From positions 1 to 22,232 of the forward strand of contig PWWF01000217.1 in assembly GCA_003561595.1 (NCBI GenBank): a DNA stretch of 22,232 nucleotides, written 5' to 3'. Made by a program: the position numbers and the translations under genes. This DNA comes from Paracoccaceae bacterium (GTDB lineage Bacteria > Pseudomonadota > Alphaproteobacteria > Rhodobacterales > Rhodobacteraceae). The notes beneath the pieces were generated by a model. That model saw only the letters and a program-made list of their open reading frames with translations. It did not search any database and had not been told where the DNA came from. Position 1 is the stretch's first letter; every line of letters starts with the position of its first letter. Positions 16,072 to 22,232 of this stretch are shown piece after piece.

Positions 16072-16554
16072 CTACCAGGCAATCGGGGTCAGCAGGCCCC
16101 AGGGCAGAACCACCCGCATGAGCGAATAAAAGATGTAATGCAGCACCACGGGAACGACGGCCCCCATGATCAGCGCCAGAAGCAAACTTCCGCCAAAGAT
16201 CGGCACGGCCAGCACCACCACCAGTGCCGCTGCGATGTGAAAGCCCAGCACAGGCAACAGCAGCGCGAACCCCGCGACCAGCGCAGCAACGGCGACAAAG
16301 GACAGCGCGGCGGTGTGCGCCGGCAGTGTGCTTGTGTCCGCGGACAATGTTGCCTCGCCCCTGCGGGCATTGCGCAGCCCCTCGATCACGATGCCGATGG
16401 CAGCAAGGATCAGCCCGCCTGCGATGATGCGCGGGAACAGATCGGGGCCATAGGGCATGGCGCGGATGCGCGGAAAGCCCTGTGACTGCCAGATCATGAA
16501 GATGGCGAGGGCGGTCAGGGCCGCCCCCACGACAAGATCACGTTTCAACGACAT
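16072..16554 (-). CDS. tctB: Tripartite tricarboxylate transporter small membrane subunit TctB
   Basis: A 160-residue membrane protein with four hydrophobic segments (about 8-26, 45-62, 82-102, 108-150) and the family-type opening AIFMIWQSQGFPRIRAMPYG followed by PDLFPRIIAGGLIL. It is the poorly conserved small subunit that partners TctA. It sits 16 bp after tctC and 6 bp before tctA on the same strand, which supports the call as strongly as the sequence does. Confidence 0.92.
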   Translation of the reverse strand: MSLKRDLVVGAALTALAIFMIWQSQGFPRIRAMPYGPDLFPRIIAGGLILAAIGIVIEGLRNARRGEATLSADTSTLPAHTAALSFVAVAALVAGFALLLPVLGFHIAAALVVVLAVPIFGGSLLLALIMGAVVPVVLHYIFYSLMRVVLPWGLLTPIAW

Positions 16555-16570
16555 GCGAACCCCGGAAGGT

Positions 16571-17560
16571 TTATTCCGCCAGTCCGATGGCCTGAATGGT
16601 TTCGCCCAGGGCCTCGTCCTGAGCCATCATGTAATCGCGCAGTTCCTCGCGCCCCAAGAAGACATTGTCAGCCCCGCGCGAATCCTTGAACTCGGCCCAT
16701 TCGTCGCTTTCGGTGATTTCCCGAACGGCCTGTTCATAGGCGCAGGCAATCTCGTCCGGCAGCCCTTCAGGGCCAGAGATCGTGATGTATGCGGCGAGTG
16801 TCCAGCCGCTGTCCAGCACATCAGCCGTCAGGGGCACGTCCGGCAGGGCCTCCATCGGGGAATCATGCATATAGGCCAGGGCGCGCAACTCGCCCGAATC
16901 CACCAGCGCTCGCCCTTCGGACAGGGCGGGTGTCACCATATCCACGCCGCCTGCGATCAGTTCCTGCATGGCAGGGGCTGCACCTTGCGACGGAATCCAC
17001 ATGATCGATTCGGGGTCCATGCCCTCGGCATTCAGCATGCCTGCAAGCGCCAGATGCCAGATCCCGCCAAGCGCCGTGCCCGATGCCGTCAGATCGCCCG
17101 GATTTTCGCGTGCGTGATCCAGCACATCGCCAAGGCTCTCGAACGGGCTGTCAGCGGCGACCAGCACGCTGGACGGCACGATATCGATCAGCGAGATCGG
17201 CGTGATGTTCTCATAGGTCATGTCGGTCAGCCCGACCCAGTGCATGGTATTGATCTCGACCGTGACAGCGCCAACGGTCAGCCCGTCAGGTTCGGCATTC
17301 GAAATCGCACTGTGCCCCGTGACGCCATTGCCGCCTGTGCGGTTGACGACATTGAAGGGAACCTCCCATTTCTGTTCAAGCATCTGGGCCAGCATGCGGG
17401 CATTGGCATCCGTGCCGCCGCCCGCGCCCCAGGGCACGACAAAGGTCACGGCGCGGTCGGGTGTCCAGTCGCATGTATCGGCGAACGCTGCGGTCGAGGT
17501 CGCAGCCAGCAGGGCAGCGGCTGCGCCTTGCCCGAGATATCGCGTGAATGGCTTTCTCAT
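16571..17560 (-). CDS. tctC: Tripartite tricarboxylate transporter substrate-binding protein TctC
   Basis: A 329-residue periplasmic binding protein. The N-terminus is a signal peptide (MRKPFTRYLGQGAAAALLAA followed by TSTAAFA, likely cleaved after AFA). The mature part shows family features: VTFVVPWGAGGGTDANARML near its start, VVNRTGGNGVTGHSAISNAE, DLTASGTALGGIWHLAL and GVDMVTPALSEG. The ATG at 17560 has a strong GGAGGAGGAGAG Shine-Dalgarno; a longer frame to 17632 is not needed. The two cysteine positions seen (mature N-terminus DTCDW and IACAYEQ) could form a disulphide. As first gene of the operon it is expected to be the most highly expressed. The carboxylate bound is not predictable, though the co-transcribed aldolase and kinase suggest a sugar acid. 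Confidence 0.93.
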   Translation of the reverse strand: MRKPFTRYLGQGAAAALLAATSTAAFADTCDWTPDRAVTFVVPWGAGGGTDANARMLAQMLEQKWEVPFNVVNRTGGNGVTGHSAISNAEPDGLTVGAVTVEINTMHWVGLTDMTYENITPISLIDIVPSSVLVAADSPFESLGDVLDHARENPGDLTASGTALGGIWHLALAGMLNAEGMDPESIMWIPSQGAAPAMQELIAGGVDMVTPALSEGRALVDSGELRALAYMHDSPMEALPDVPLTADVLDSGWTLAAYITISGPEGLPDEIACAYEQAVREITESDEWAEFKDSRGADNVFLGREELRDYMMAQDEALGETIQAIGLAE

Positions 17561-17650
17561 GAGTGTCTCTCCTCCTCCTGTTCGAAGGCGACATGCGGCA
17601 TGCGCAAATCCCTTCGCGCCCAAGATAAGCATGTTGCCTTGTCATAGGTC

Positions 17651-17671
17651 AATCGATTAAACAATGTTAAC
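17651..17671. promoter_or_regulatory. Candidate operator between tctC and the LacI regulator
   Basis: The 141-base divergent region contains AATCGATT (17651-17658), an even palindrome with the central CG that LacI-family operators usually have, followed by GTTAAC (17666-17671). It is AT-rich compared with its surroundings. It lies 31-51 bases before the regulator ATG and 91 bases before tctC, a suitable place for shared control. No binding data support it. Confidence 0.4.
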
Positions 17672-17701
17672 TGCCACATTTTTCAGCCAAGTCTGTAGAG
17701 C

Positions 17702-18727
17702 ATGTACAACAGACGAGTTACCTTGCGCGACATCGCAGAAGATGTGGGCGTGACAGTCGCGACAGCGTCGATGGCGCTGCGCGCGCATCCGCGTATTTCG
17801 CCCCAGACGCGCACAAAAGTAACTGAAGCGGCTGTCCGGCTGGGCTACATCTACAATCGCGCGGCAGCAAACCTGCGCCAGACACGGTCATCGCTGATTG
17901 CGGTCTGCCTGAGCGATGCGTCCAATCCGGTCTTCAATGAGTTCCTGATCCATGTCGAGGCAGAGCTGCGCGGACAGGGGCGGCAGGTGTTTCTGGGAAT
18001 CGCGCGCGATGAGCTGACACTGCAAAGCCAGTTCCTTCAGACGGCGATGGAGCAGGGTGTGGGTGGGATTGTCCTGATCCCGGTGCGCGGAACAACCCGT
18101 GCGCATCTGCGGCCGGTCTGGCCCGACGAGCGTGCCGAGCCACTGGTCCCCACCGTGCTCATCTCGCGCGGTCTGGAGGGACTGAACCTGCCACAGGTGC
18201 TGAATGACGATCGACGCGCGGGCACCATGGCGGCAGAATGCCTGATCGCGCATGGCCATCAGCGGATCATCTGGGTCGGGGGCGGACAGGACACTTCGAC
18301 CGCGCGTGACCGGCAGGCCGGGGCCGCGCAGGCGATTGCGCAGGCGGGATTACCCGCGATGGAGGTGTTGCACGGCCCCACGCTGCGCCGGTTCGGGCTG
18401 GATGCCGCGCAGGCTATCCTGAAACGCTCGGGCCCGGCTGGTCGGCCCACAGCGGCGATCTGTTTCAGCGACCTGATCGCGTTCGGTATGGTGGCCGGGA
18501 TCCTGCGCAGCGGGACGACCCCGGCCGAGAGCCTGTCCGTCATCGGCTGCGACGACATGGAAGAGGCTGAGTTGATCCACCCGCCACTGACAACCATAGC
18601 CGTCAACAAGGAAGGCATCGGAAGGCTGGGCGCGCAGCACGCGATAACCCGGCCGGGTGCCTCTGTTGTCACAAGACTGCCGCCCCGGCTGATCCTGCGC
18701 GCGACAGTGGGGCAAGTGGCGGGATAG
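17702..18727 (+). CDS. LacI-family transcriptional regulator
   Basis: A 341-residue repressor. The N-terminal helix-turn-helix and hinge are clear at 6-60 (VTLRDIAEDVGVTVATASMA ... LGYIYNRAAANLRQTRS), followed by a periplasmic-binding-protein-like sensor domain from about 63 (SLIAVCLSDASNPVFNEFLI, GGIVLIPVRG, AAICFSDLIAFGMVAGI, LSVIGCDDMEEAELIHPPLT). It is divergent from tctC across 141 bases and most likely represses the tctCBA-aldolase-kinase operon until the substrate or an intermediate binds. The ligand is unknown. Start: ATG at 17702 with only a weak TAGAG before it; the HTH starts six residues later, as usual for the family. Confidence 0.94.
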   Translation: MYNRRVTLRDIAEDVGVTVATASMALRAHPRISPQTRTKVTEAAVRLGYIYNRAAANLRQTRSSLIAVCLSDASNPVFNEFLIHVEAELRGQGRQVFLGIARDELTLQSQFLQTAMEQGVGGIVLIPVRGTTRAHLRPVWPDERAEPLVPTVLISRGLEGLNLPQVLNDDRRAGTMAAECLIAHGHQRIIWVGGGQDTSTARDRQAGAAQAIAQAGLPAMEVLHGPTLRRFGLDAAQAILKRSGPAGRPTAAICFSDLIAFGMVAGILRSGTTPAESLSVIGCDDMEEAELIHPPLTTIAVNKEGIGRLGAQHAITRPGASVVTRLPPRLILRATVGQVAG

Positions 18728-18940
18728 GTGTGCATTCGCCCGCGCTGCCCCGGCAAGCTCTGTGCGGATATCACCTTCCATCCGGTCATGTCCGATCCGA
18801 CGCTGCATGTGCTGAATACCCAATTTGGCACCTTGCGATGCCGGCAGCGCAAGCCATCCATGCCGACAATGGCGGACACAGGTCGGGCAGGTCAGGGCAG
18901 ATGTCGGGATTCGCCGTGATCTCCTGAAATGCGGACCGCC
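18728..18940. other. Unassigned sequence at the truncation boundary
   Basis: This lies between the LacI stop and the broken ABC ATPase gene. Short open frames exist on both strands but none has recognisable protein character. The join to the ATPase gene is near 18944. It may be the flank brought in by the deletion that removed the rest of the transporter. Confidence 0.35.
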
Positions 18941-19201
18941 TTAGAGGCCGTAATTCTGAAATACCAGCGCGATGTCGCGATCCTTGGGCACCATGTCATT
19001 GACTTCGGTATCGCCGGTCATGATCGAACCGGATGTCACATCTTCCAGCCCGGCGATGATGCGCAGCAAGGTGGACTTTCCGCAGCCAGAGGGGCCAACC
19101 AGCACGACAAAAGCGCCATCGGCGATCTCGATATCAATTCCATGGATGACGCGAACGCCGCCAAACGCTTTCTCGACATTCTGGATGCTTACGCCTGACA
19201 T
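18941..19201 (-). pseudogene. Sugar ABC transporter ATPase (MalK/UgpC type), 3'-truncated
   Basis: Eighty-six residues match the start of a MalK/UgpC-type ATPase: an intact N-terminus ([20 protein letters not shown]), Walker [23 protein letters not shown], and the Q-loop region [10 protein letters not shown], where a TAA follows at once. Full-length members are about 330-370 residues, so the LSGGQ signature, Walker B and the regulatory domain are all missing and the product cannot hydrolyse ATP. The likely join is at the GL codons (about 18944-18949), since family members continue FQNYALYPH. It starts 50 bp after the FrcK-like gene on the same strand and was once part of a sugar uptake operon whose other genes are absent here. 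Confidence 0.85.
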
Positions 19202-19251
19202 GTTCCCCCCCCTTGATGTTCCGTCGTCGCGCCTGCGCGACCGATCCGGTG

Positions 19252-19953
19252 CTATTTTCGTTCGGCCAGCATTCCGGCCCGGCTTGCCTGCGTCTCAAGC
19301 ACGAGTTGATCGTCTGGCAGAGTGATGACCTTGAGATCGGGTGTGCCCGAGTGCGCCAGCACCAGCTGCGCATTCTGCATGTCGTTGCCATCCGCGCGCG
19401 CGACTGCAGTGTTCTGGTCCAAACCATGTTCGATCCAGCGACGAACCAACCGCGCGCGCAGCTTCTCCGCATCGACATGCAGCATGATCGTGACATCGAA
19501 CAGTGCAGCGAGTTGCGCCCAGGCGCCCTTTTGCAGAAGCAGATAATTTCCTTCAAAGATGACAAAGCGAGTCGTCGCTTCAAGCGTCGCTGCCCCCGCA
19601 ATGGTCCTGTCAGCCGCGCGGTCGAAAAGCGGATAGGCGACGGGACCATCATCGCGACGCACCTGGCGCACCAGATCGACAAACCCGGACACATCAAAGG
19701 TCTCCGGCGCCCCCTTGGACTGAAGCAGTCCCCGCGCCTGCAGCACATCATTCTCAAGATGAAATCCGTCCATCGGCACCACTGCCGCCAATGAAAGATC
19801 GCCTGTTCCGTTCAGTGCCGAAACCAGCTTCGATGAAAAGGTTGACTTGCCTGCACCGGGCGGCCCGGCAAGCGCAGCAAGAACACGACCAGCGCCGTTT
19901 TGGGCCGACTGCAGAGTCTCGCAAATCTCTTCAATCAAGCGCAGTTCGCCCAT
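19252..19953 (-). CDS. P-loop nucleoside/sugar kinase family protein, FrcK-like
   Basis: A 233-residue P-loop kinase of the uridine kinase/pantothenate kinase fold. Walker A is [31 protein letters not shown] carries the catalytic Asp and His typical of this fold; [12 protein letters not shown] is the Walker B-like strand; the lid region has [12 protein letters not shown]. Rhizobial FrcK, encoded with fructose transport genes, belongs to this group, and here the gene sits between a ROK regulator and a sugar ABC ATPase remnant, as in the frc locus, so FrcK-like is reasonable. The start at 19953 ([10 protein letters not shown]) is chosen for its GGGAGGAG; an extension to 20070 would run into the divergent promoter. 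The substrate is unknown. It appears intact though its partner gene is broken. Confidence 0.88.
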   Translation of the reverse strand: MGELRLIEEICETLQSAQNGAGRVLAALAGPPGAGKSTFSSKLVSALNGTGDLSLAAVVPMDGFHLENDVLQARGLLQSKGAPETFDVSGFVDLVRQVRRDDGPVAYPLFDRAADRTIAGAATLEATTRFVIFEGNYLLLQKGAWAQLAALFDVTIMLHVDAEKLRARLVRRWIEHGLDQNTAVARADGNDMQNAQLVLAHSGTPDLKVITLPDDQLVLETQASRAGMLAERK

Positions 19954-20081
19954 CGCTCCTCCCGACCGCGATCTTTCTCCCCCAAATGCGGCATTAACGC
20001 CCACGAAAAGCAGTAGTATCTTAGTTGACCGCATACAAGTGCTTGGATTGGCTATCACTTGCATACACATAGGCCAAATAA

Positions 20082-20102
20082 AATACTTTCAGATGAAGTA
20101 TT
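20082..20102. promoter_or_regulatory. Perfect 7-7-7 palindrome, candidate ROK operator
   Basis: AATACTT (20082-20088) and AAGTATT (20096-20102) are perfect inverted arms around a 7-base spacer, within the 248-base region between the FrcK-like kinase and the ROK regulator. AT-rich palindromes of about 21-23 bp are the normal operator form for the NagC/Mlc type of ROK repressor. About 45 bases upstream, CAAGTG (20036-20041) and CACTTG (20056-20061) form another pair, and GCATACA occurs twice (20031, 20061). Confidence 0.45.
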
Positions 20103-20201
20103 CATGGGCGGGAGAGGAGTCTTTACTTTTCAAACCCCCGGCGATTACGCTCGGGCGCTGACCCGCGCATCCGGTCGGTGGACATGCGGGAGAATGAGGG
20201 A

Positions 20202-21362
20202 ATGAAAGGATCGAACCAGCTTACGGTTCGCGACAATAACGAACGGCTGCTGCTGCACCTGATCCGGCGTCACGGGGCCATGACCAAGGCCGAGGCAACG
20301 CGCGAGACGGGCCTGTCCGCCAATGCGATCTCGGTCATCTTCAACGCGCTGGAGCAGGAGGGGCTGCTGCTGCGCGGCGAGCCTGTGCGCGGGCGGATTG
20401 GCCAGCCCTCGACCCCGATGCGGCTGAACCCGGATGCGAGGCTTTATCTGGGCCTCAAGATCGGGCGGCGCGGGTTTGACATGGTTCTGGTCGATCTGTG
20501 TGGCGGGCTGCGGGCACAACGCTCGGCGCGTCATGACTATCCGACGCCCGAGCGCACGATTGCCTTTGTCACCTCCGCCCTGCCGCAATTGCTTGGCGAG
20601 GCCGGTGTGACGCAGGACGCCATTGCCGGCAGCGGCATCGCCATCCCGTCACAGCTCTGGCACTGGTCGGGCGATTTCGGCGCGCTGCAGGGCGAGATGG
20701 ATGTCTGGCGCGACCATGACATCGCGGCCACGCTGTCCGACCATCTGCCCGGCCAGATCCTTGTCGAGAACGACGCCACTGCCGCCTGTTACGCCGAATG
20801 GGTTTTCGGAGCGCGGCGGATCAGGCCCGACAGTCTGTATTTCTTTGTCGGCACCTTCATCGGTGGCGGGGTCATTCTGGACGGGGCGGTCTATCGTGGG
20901 TGCAGGGGCAATGCCGGGGCGCTTGGCCCCTTGCGCATCCCGGATGAGCCCGGTGGCACGCGGCTGGTCGATCATGCCTCTCTGTCGGTTCTGGGGCAGT
21001 TGCTGGCCCGTCAGGGTGAGGCGCGCGCGGCCCTGCTGGACCCGCCTGCCGACTGGTCCGCGCTGGAGCCTGTCCTGTCTGACTGGATCCTGCGCTGCGC
21101 GCGCAGTCTGGCCCATGCCATCGTGTCGGCCAGCGCGGTGATCGATTTCGAGGAAGTTGTCATCGACGGGGCCTTTCCCCCAGAGATCCGCGCGCGGCTT
21201 GCGCGATTGCTGGAGTCGCGGCTGAACCGGCTGGATCTTGGCGGGATTCCCCACCCTGCGGTTGCGCAGGGCTCTTTCGGGGGTATCGCGCGCGCGGTCG
21301 GTGCCGCCGCGCGCCATGTCAGCGACCGCTACATGCTGCGGCAGGAGCCTGAAATGCCATGA
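20202..21362 (+). CDS. ROK-family transcriptional regulator (NagC/XylR type)
   Basis: A 386-residue regulator with a winged helix at about 8-65 (NNERLLLHLIRRHGAMTKAE, then ATRETGLSANAISVIFNALE) and a ROK sugar-kinase-like domain from about 80 (LGLKIGRRGFDMVLVDL, ILVENDATAACYAEWVFGA, FFVGTFIGGGVILDGAVYRG, GNAGALGPLRI). The usual zinc-binding cysteine cluster of ROK proteins after the GNAGxxG motif is not seen. ATG at 20202 is chosen with GGGAGA about nine bases upstream; GTG 20178 and ATG 20184 are in frame and possible. It is divergent from the FrcK-like gene and probably controlled it and the lost sugar transporter, with a sugar or sugar phosphate as effector. The gene looks full length although the IS-derived region begins right after it. 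Confidence 0.93.
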   Translation: MKGSNQLTVRDNNERLLLHLIRRHGAMTKAEATRETGLSANAISVIFNALEQEGLLLRGEPVRGRIGQPSTPMRLNPDARLYLGLKIGRRGFDMVLVDLCGGLRAQRSARHDYPTPERTIAFVTSALPQLLGEAGVTQDAIAGSGIAIPSQLWHWSGDFGALQGEMDVWRDHDIAATLSDHLPGQILVENDATAACYAEWVFGARRIRPDSLYFFVGTFIGGGVILDGAVYRGCRGNAGALGPLRIPDEPGGTRLVDHASLSVLGQLLARQGEARAALLDPPADWSALEPVLSDWILRCARSLAHAIVSASAVIDFEEVVIDGAFPPEIRARLARLLESRLNRLDLGGIPHPAVAQGSFGGIARAVGAAARHVSDRYMLRQEPEMP

Positions 21363-21471
21363 GAACCCGATTCAGAATGGTTTGATTGATTTCAGAGGCT
21401 GATTGGAAATGAGTTGAGTGAATTCAGCAGGTTGTGATTCTGTTCGGTTGCGACACAGAACGGAGATCACG
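21363..21471. other. Probable left end of an IS5-family element
   Basis: Non-coding sequence between the ROK stop and the transposase start, with repeated GATT and TCAGA words. The left terminal inverted repeat should lie here but cannot be fixed because the right end is outside the window. Confidence 0.4.
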
Positions 21472-22230
21472 ATGGCCTGGACCGAACTCACCCGTGCGCA
21501 GCATAATCGCAAGACCGCGCGCTATCCAGGCGATTTGACAGCAGAAGAATGGGCGGTTGTGTGCCCGCTGTTGCCCAAGGACTTCCCGCCGGTCTCGACA
21601 GTGCGGTACTATTTCTACCGCTGGCGTGACGATGGGCTGCTGTCCGAGATCAACCGGGCGCTGGTCGCGCAAGCGCGTCATGCAGTTGGTCGGGGCATGC
21701 AGCCCACAGCGGGGGTAATCGATAGTCAGAGTGTGAAAGCCTCTGAAAACACATCGATTTCCGGCTTCGATGCAGGCAAGCGGATCAAGGGGCGAGGCTG
21801 TGCCCGCCACCGGTTCGAGGGCCCGCCGAGCGCGCCAGATCATCACCGACAGCTGGCGAGCAACCTGATCGCCTGCCAGGTCCACAGCGCTGGCATTCAG
21901 GATCGCGATGGCGCGCCCGGCGTCTTCGCGAAGCTCCGCCGCGAGGCCCCAAGGCTGCGCCACATGTTCGTGGATGGCGGCTATGCAGGGCCGAAGTTGC
22001 GTGAAGCCCTTGTCCCCCTCGGACGCTGGACGCTCCGGATCGTCAAACGCTCCGACGCCGCGAAGGGTTTCGAGGTACTGCCCCGCCGCCGGGGCGTCGA
22101 GCGCACCTTCGCATGGCTTGGCCGCTGCCGCCGTCTGGCAAAGGATTGGGAAAAAACCATAGAGAGCGCAGAGGCATGGGTGCTCATCACCCATATCCGG
22201 CGCATCACCCGCCTCCTCGCAAGAACCTGA
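21472..22230 (+). pseudogene. IS5-family transposase, internally damaged
   Basis: The frame (252 residues) begins MAWTELTRAQHNRK and ends VLITHIRRITRLLART, both normal ends for this IS5-family group. The DDE residues are visible: Asp in GVIDSQSVK, Asp in FVDGGYAGPKL, Glu in RRGVERTFAWLGR. However, PLLP joins directly to KDFPPVSTV, so about 34 residues usually present (the PRRLGRPR to CQWRMLP stretch) are deleted in frame. Also, after KRIKGR an unrelated stretch of about 22 residues replaces the normal KRHIxTDTxG; in another frame near 21833-21859 that lost sequence still reads RQIITDSWR. So it is probably inactive even though no stop interrupts it. GGAG lies six bases before the ATG. It flanks the scarred sugar locus. 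Confidence 0.8.
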
Positions 22231-22232
22231 AA

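Noticed and set aside
14200..17647. Several long plus-strand frames (14200-15390, 15508-16485, 16457-17647)
   Set aside because: They are antisense to the aldolase and tctABC genes, rich in His, Gln and Arg, with no recognisable domain.
17657..17671. Possible CtrA box before the LacI gene
   Set aside because: The two TTAA words are separated by six bases and not the seven required (TTAA-N7-TTAAC), and no cell-cycle gene is near.
1..22232. CRISPR arrays, tRNA or rRNA genes, prophage or toxin-antitoxin genes
   Set aside because: I looked for regularly spaced repeats, cloverleaf or rRNA-like stretches and characteristic small gene pairs and saw none.

Overview
The window looks like a chromosome segment of a high-GC alphaproteobacterium, most likely of the Rhodobacteraceae. 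The basis is protein style only: a CtrA-type response regulator, an HDFNN-type (CckA-like) histidine kinase, an FrcK-like kinase beside a ROK regulator, and a TctCBA transporter. No rRNA, tRNA or other marker gene is present to fix the taxon. All calls rest on reading motifs; no database search was run.

Region 1 (1-9742) is a dense signalling island. It opens with the 3' end of an Hpt-domain protein, coupled by a TGATG overlap to a GAF/multi-PAS histidine kinase (402-3293), followed by a NarL/LuxR-type response regulator (3329-3949). A divergent CtrA-like response regulator lies on the minus strand (4010-4717). Upstream of it is a small decayed gene (4829-5239). Then come a second NarL-type regulator (5525-6184), a FIST-domain protein (6277-7476) and a hybrid PAS-PAS histidine kinase with a C-terminal receiver (7469-9742). 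The FIST gene and hybrid kinase gene overlap by 8 bp and match the NosP/NahK arrangement known in Pseudomonas.

Region 2 (9743-12533) is the probable output of at least part of that island: an ExaC/AcoD-type NAD aldehyde dehydrogenase and an AdhP-type zinc alcohol dehydrogenase, i.e. alcohol to aldehyde to acid. The leader of the aldehyde dehydrogenase gene holds three related dyads spaced exactly 31 bp apart (starts 9873, 9904, 9935). I see no published motif in them; they are the best regulatory novelty candidate here.

Region 3 (12534-18727) is a self-contained catabolic module on the minus strand, tctC-tctB-tctA-HpcH/HpaI aldolase-PfkB kinase, tightly packed and divergent from a LacI-family regulator. 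It probably imports a carboxylate such as a sugar acid and cleaves or phosphorylates it. The substrate cannot be told from sequence.

Region 4 (18728-22232) is a scarred sugar locus: a ROK regulator divergent from an FrcK-like P-loop kinase, followed by an ABC-transporter ATPase cut off just after the Q-loop, and on the other flank a damaged IS5-family transposase. The rest of the transporter is missing, so this looks like a deletion or rearrangement remnant. The intergenic region carries a perfect 7-7-7 palindrome, the best candidate ROK operator.
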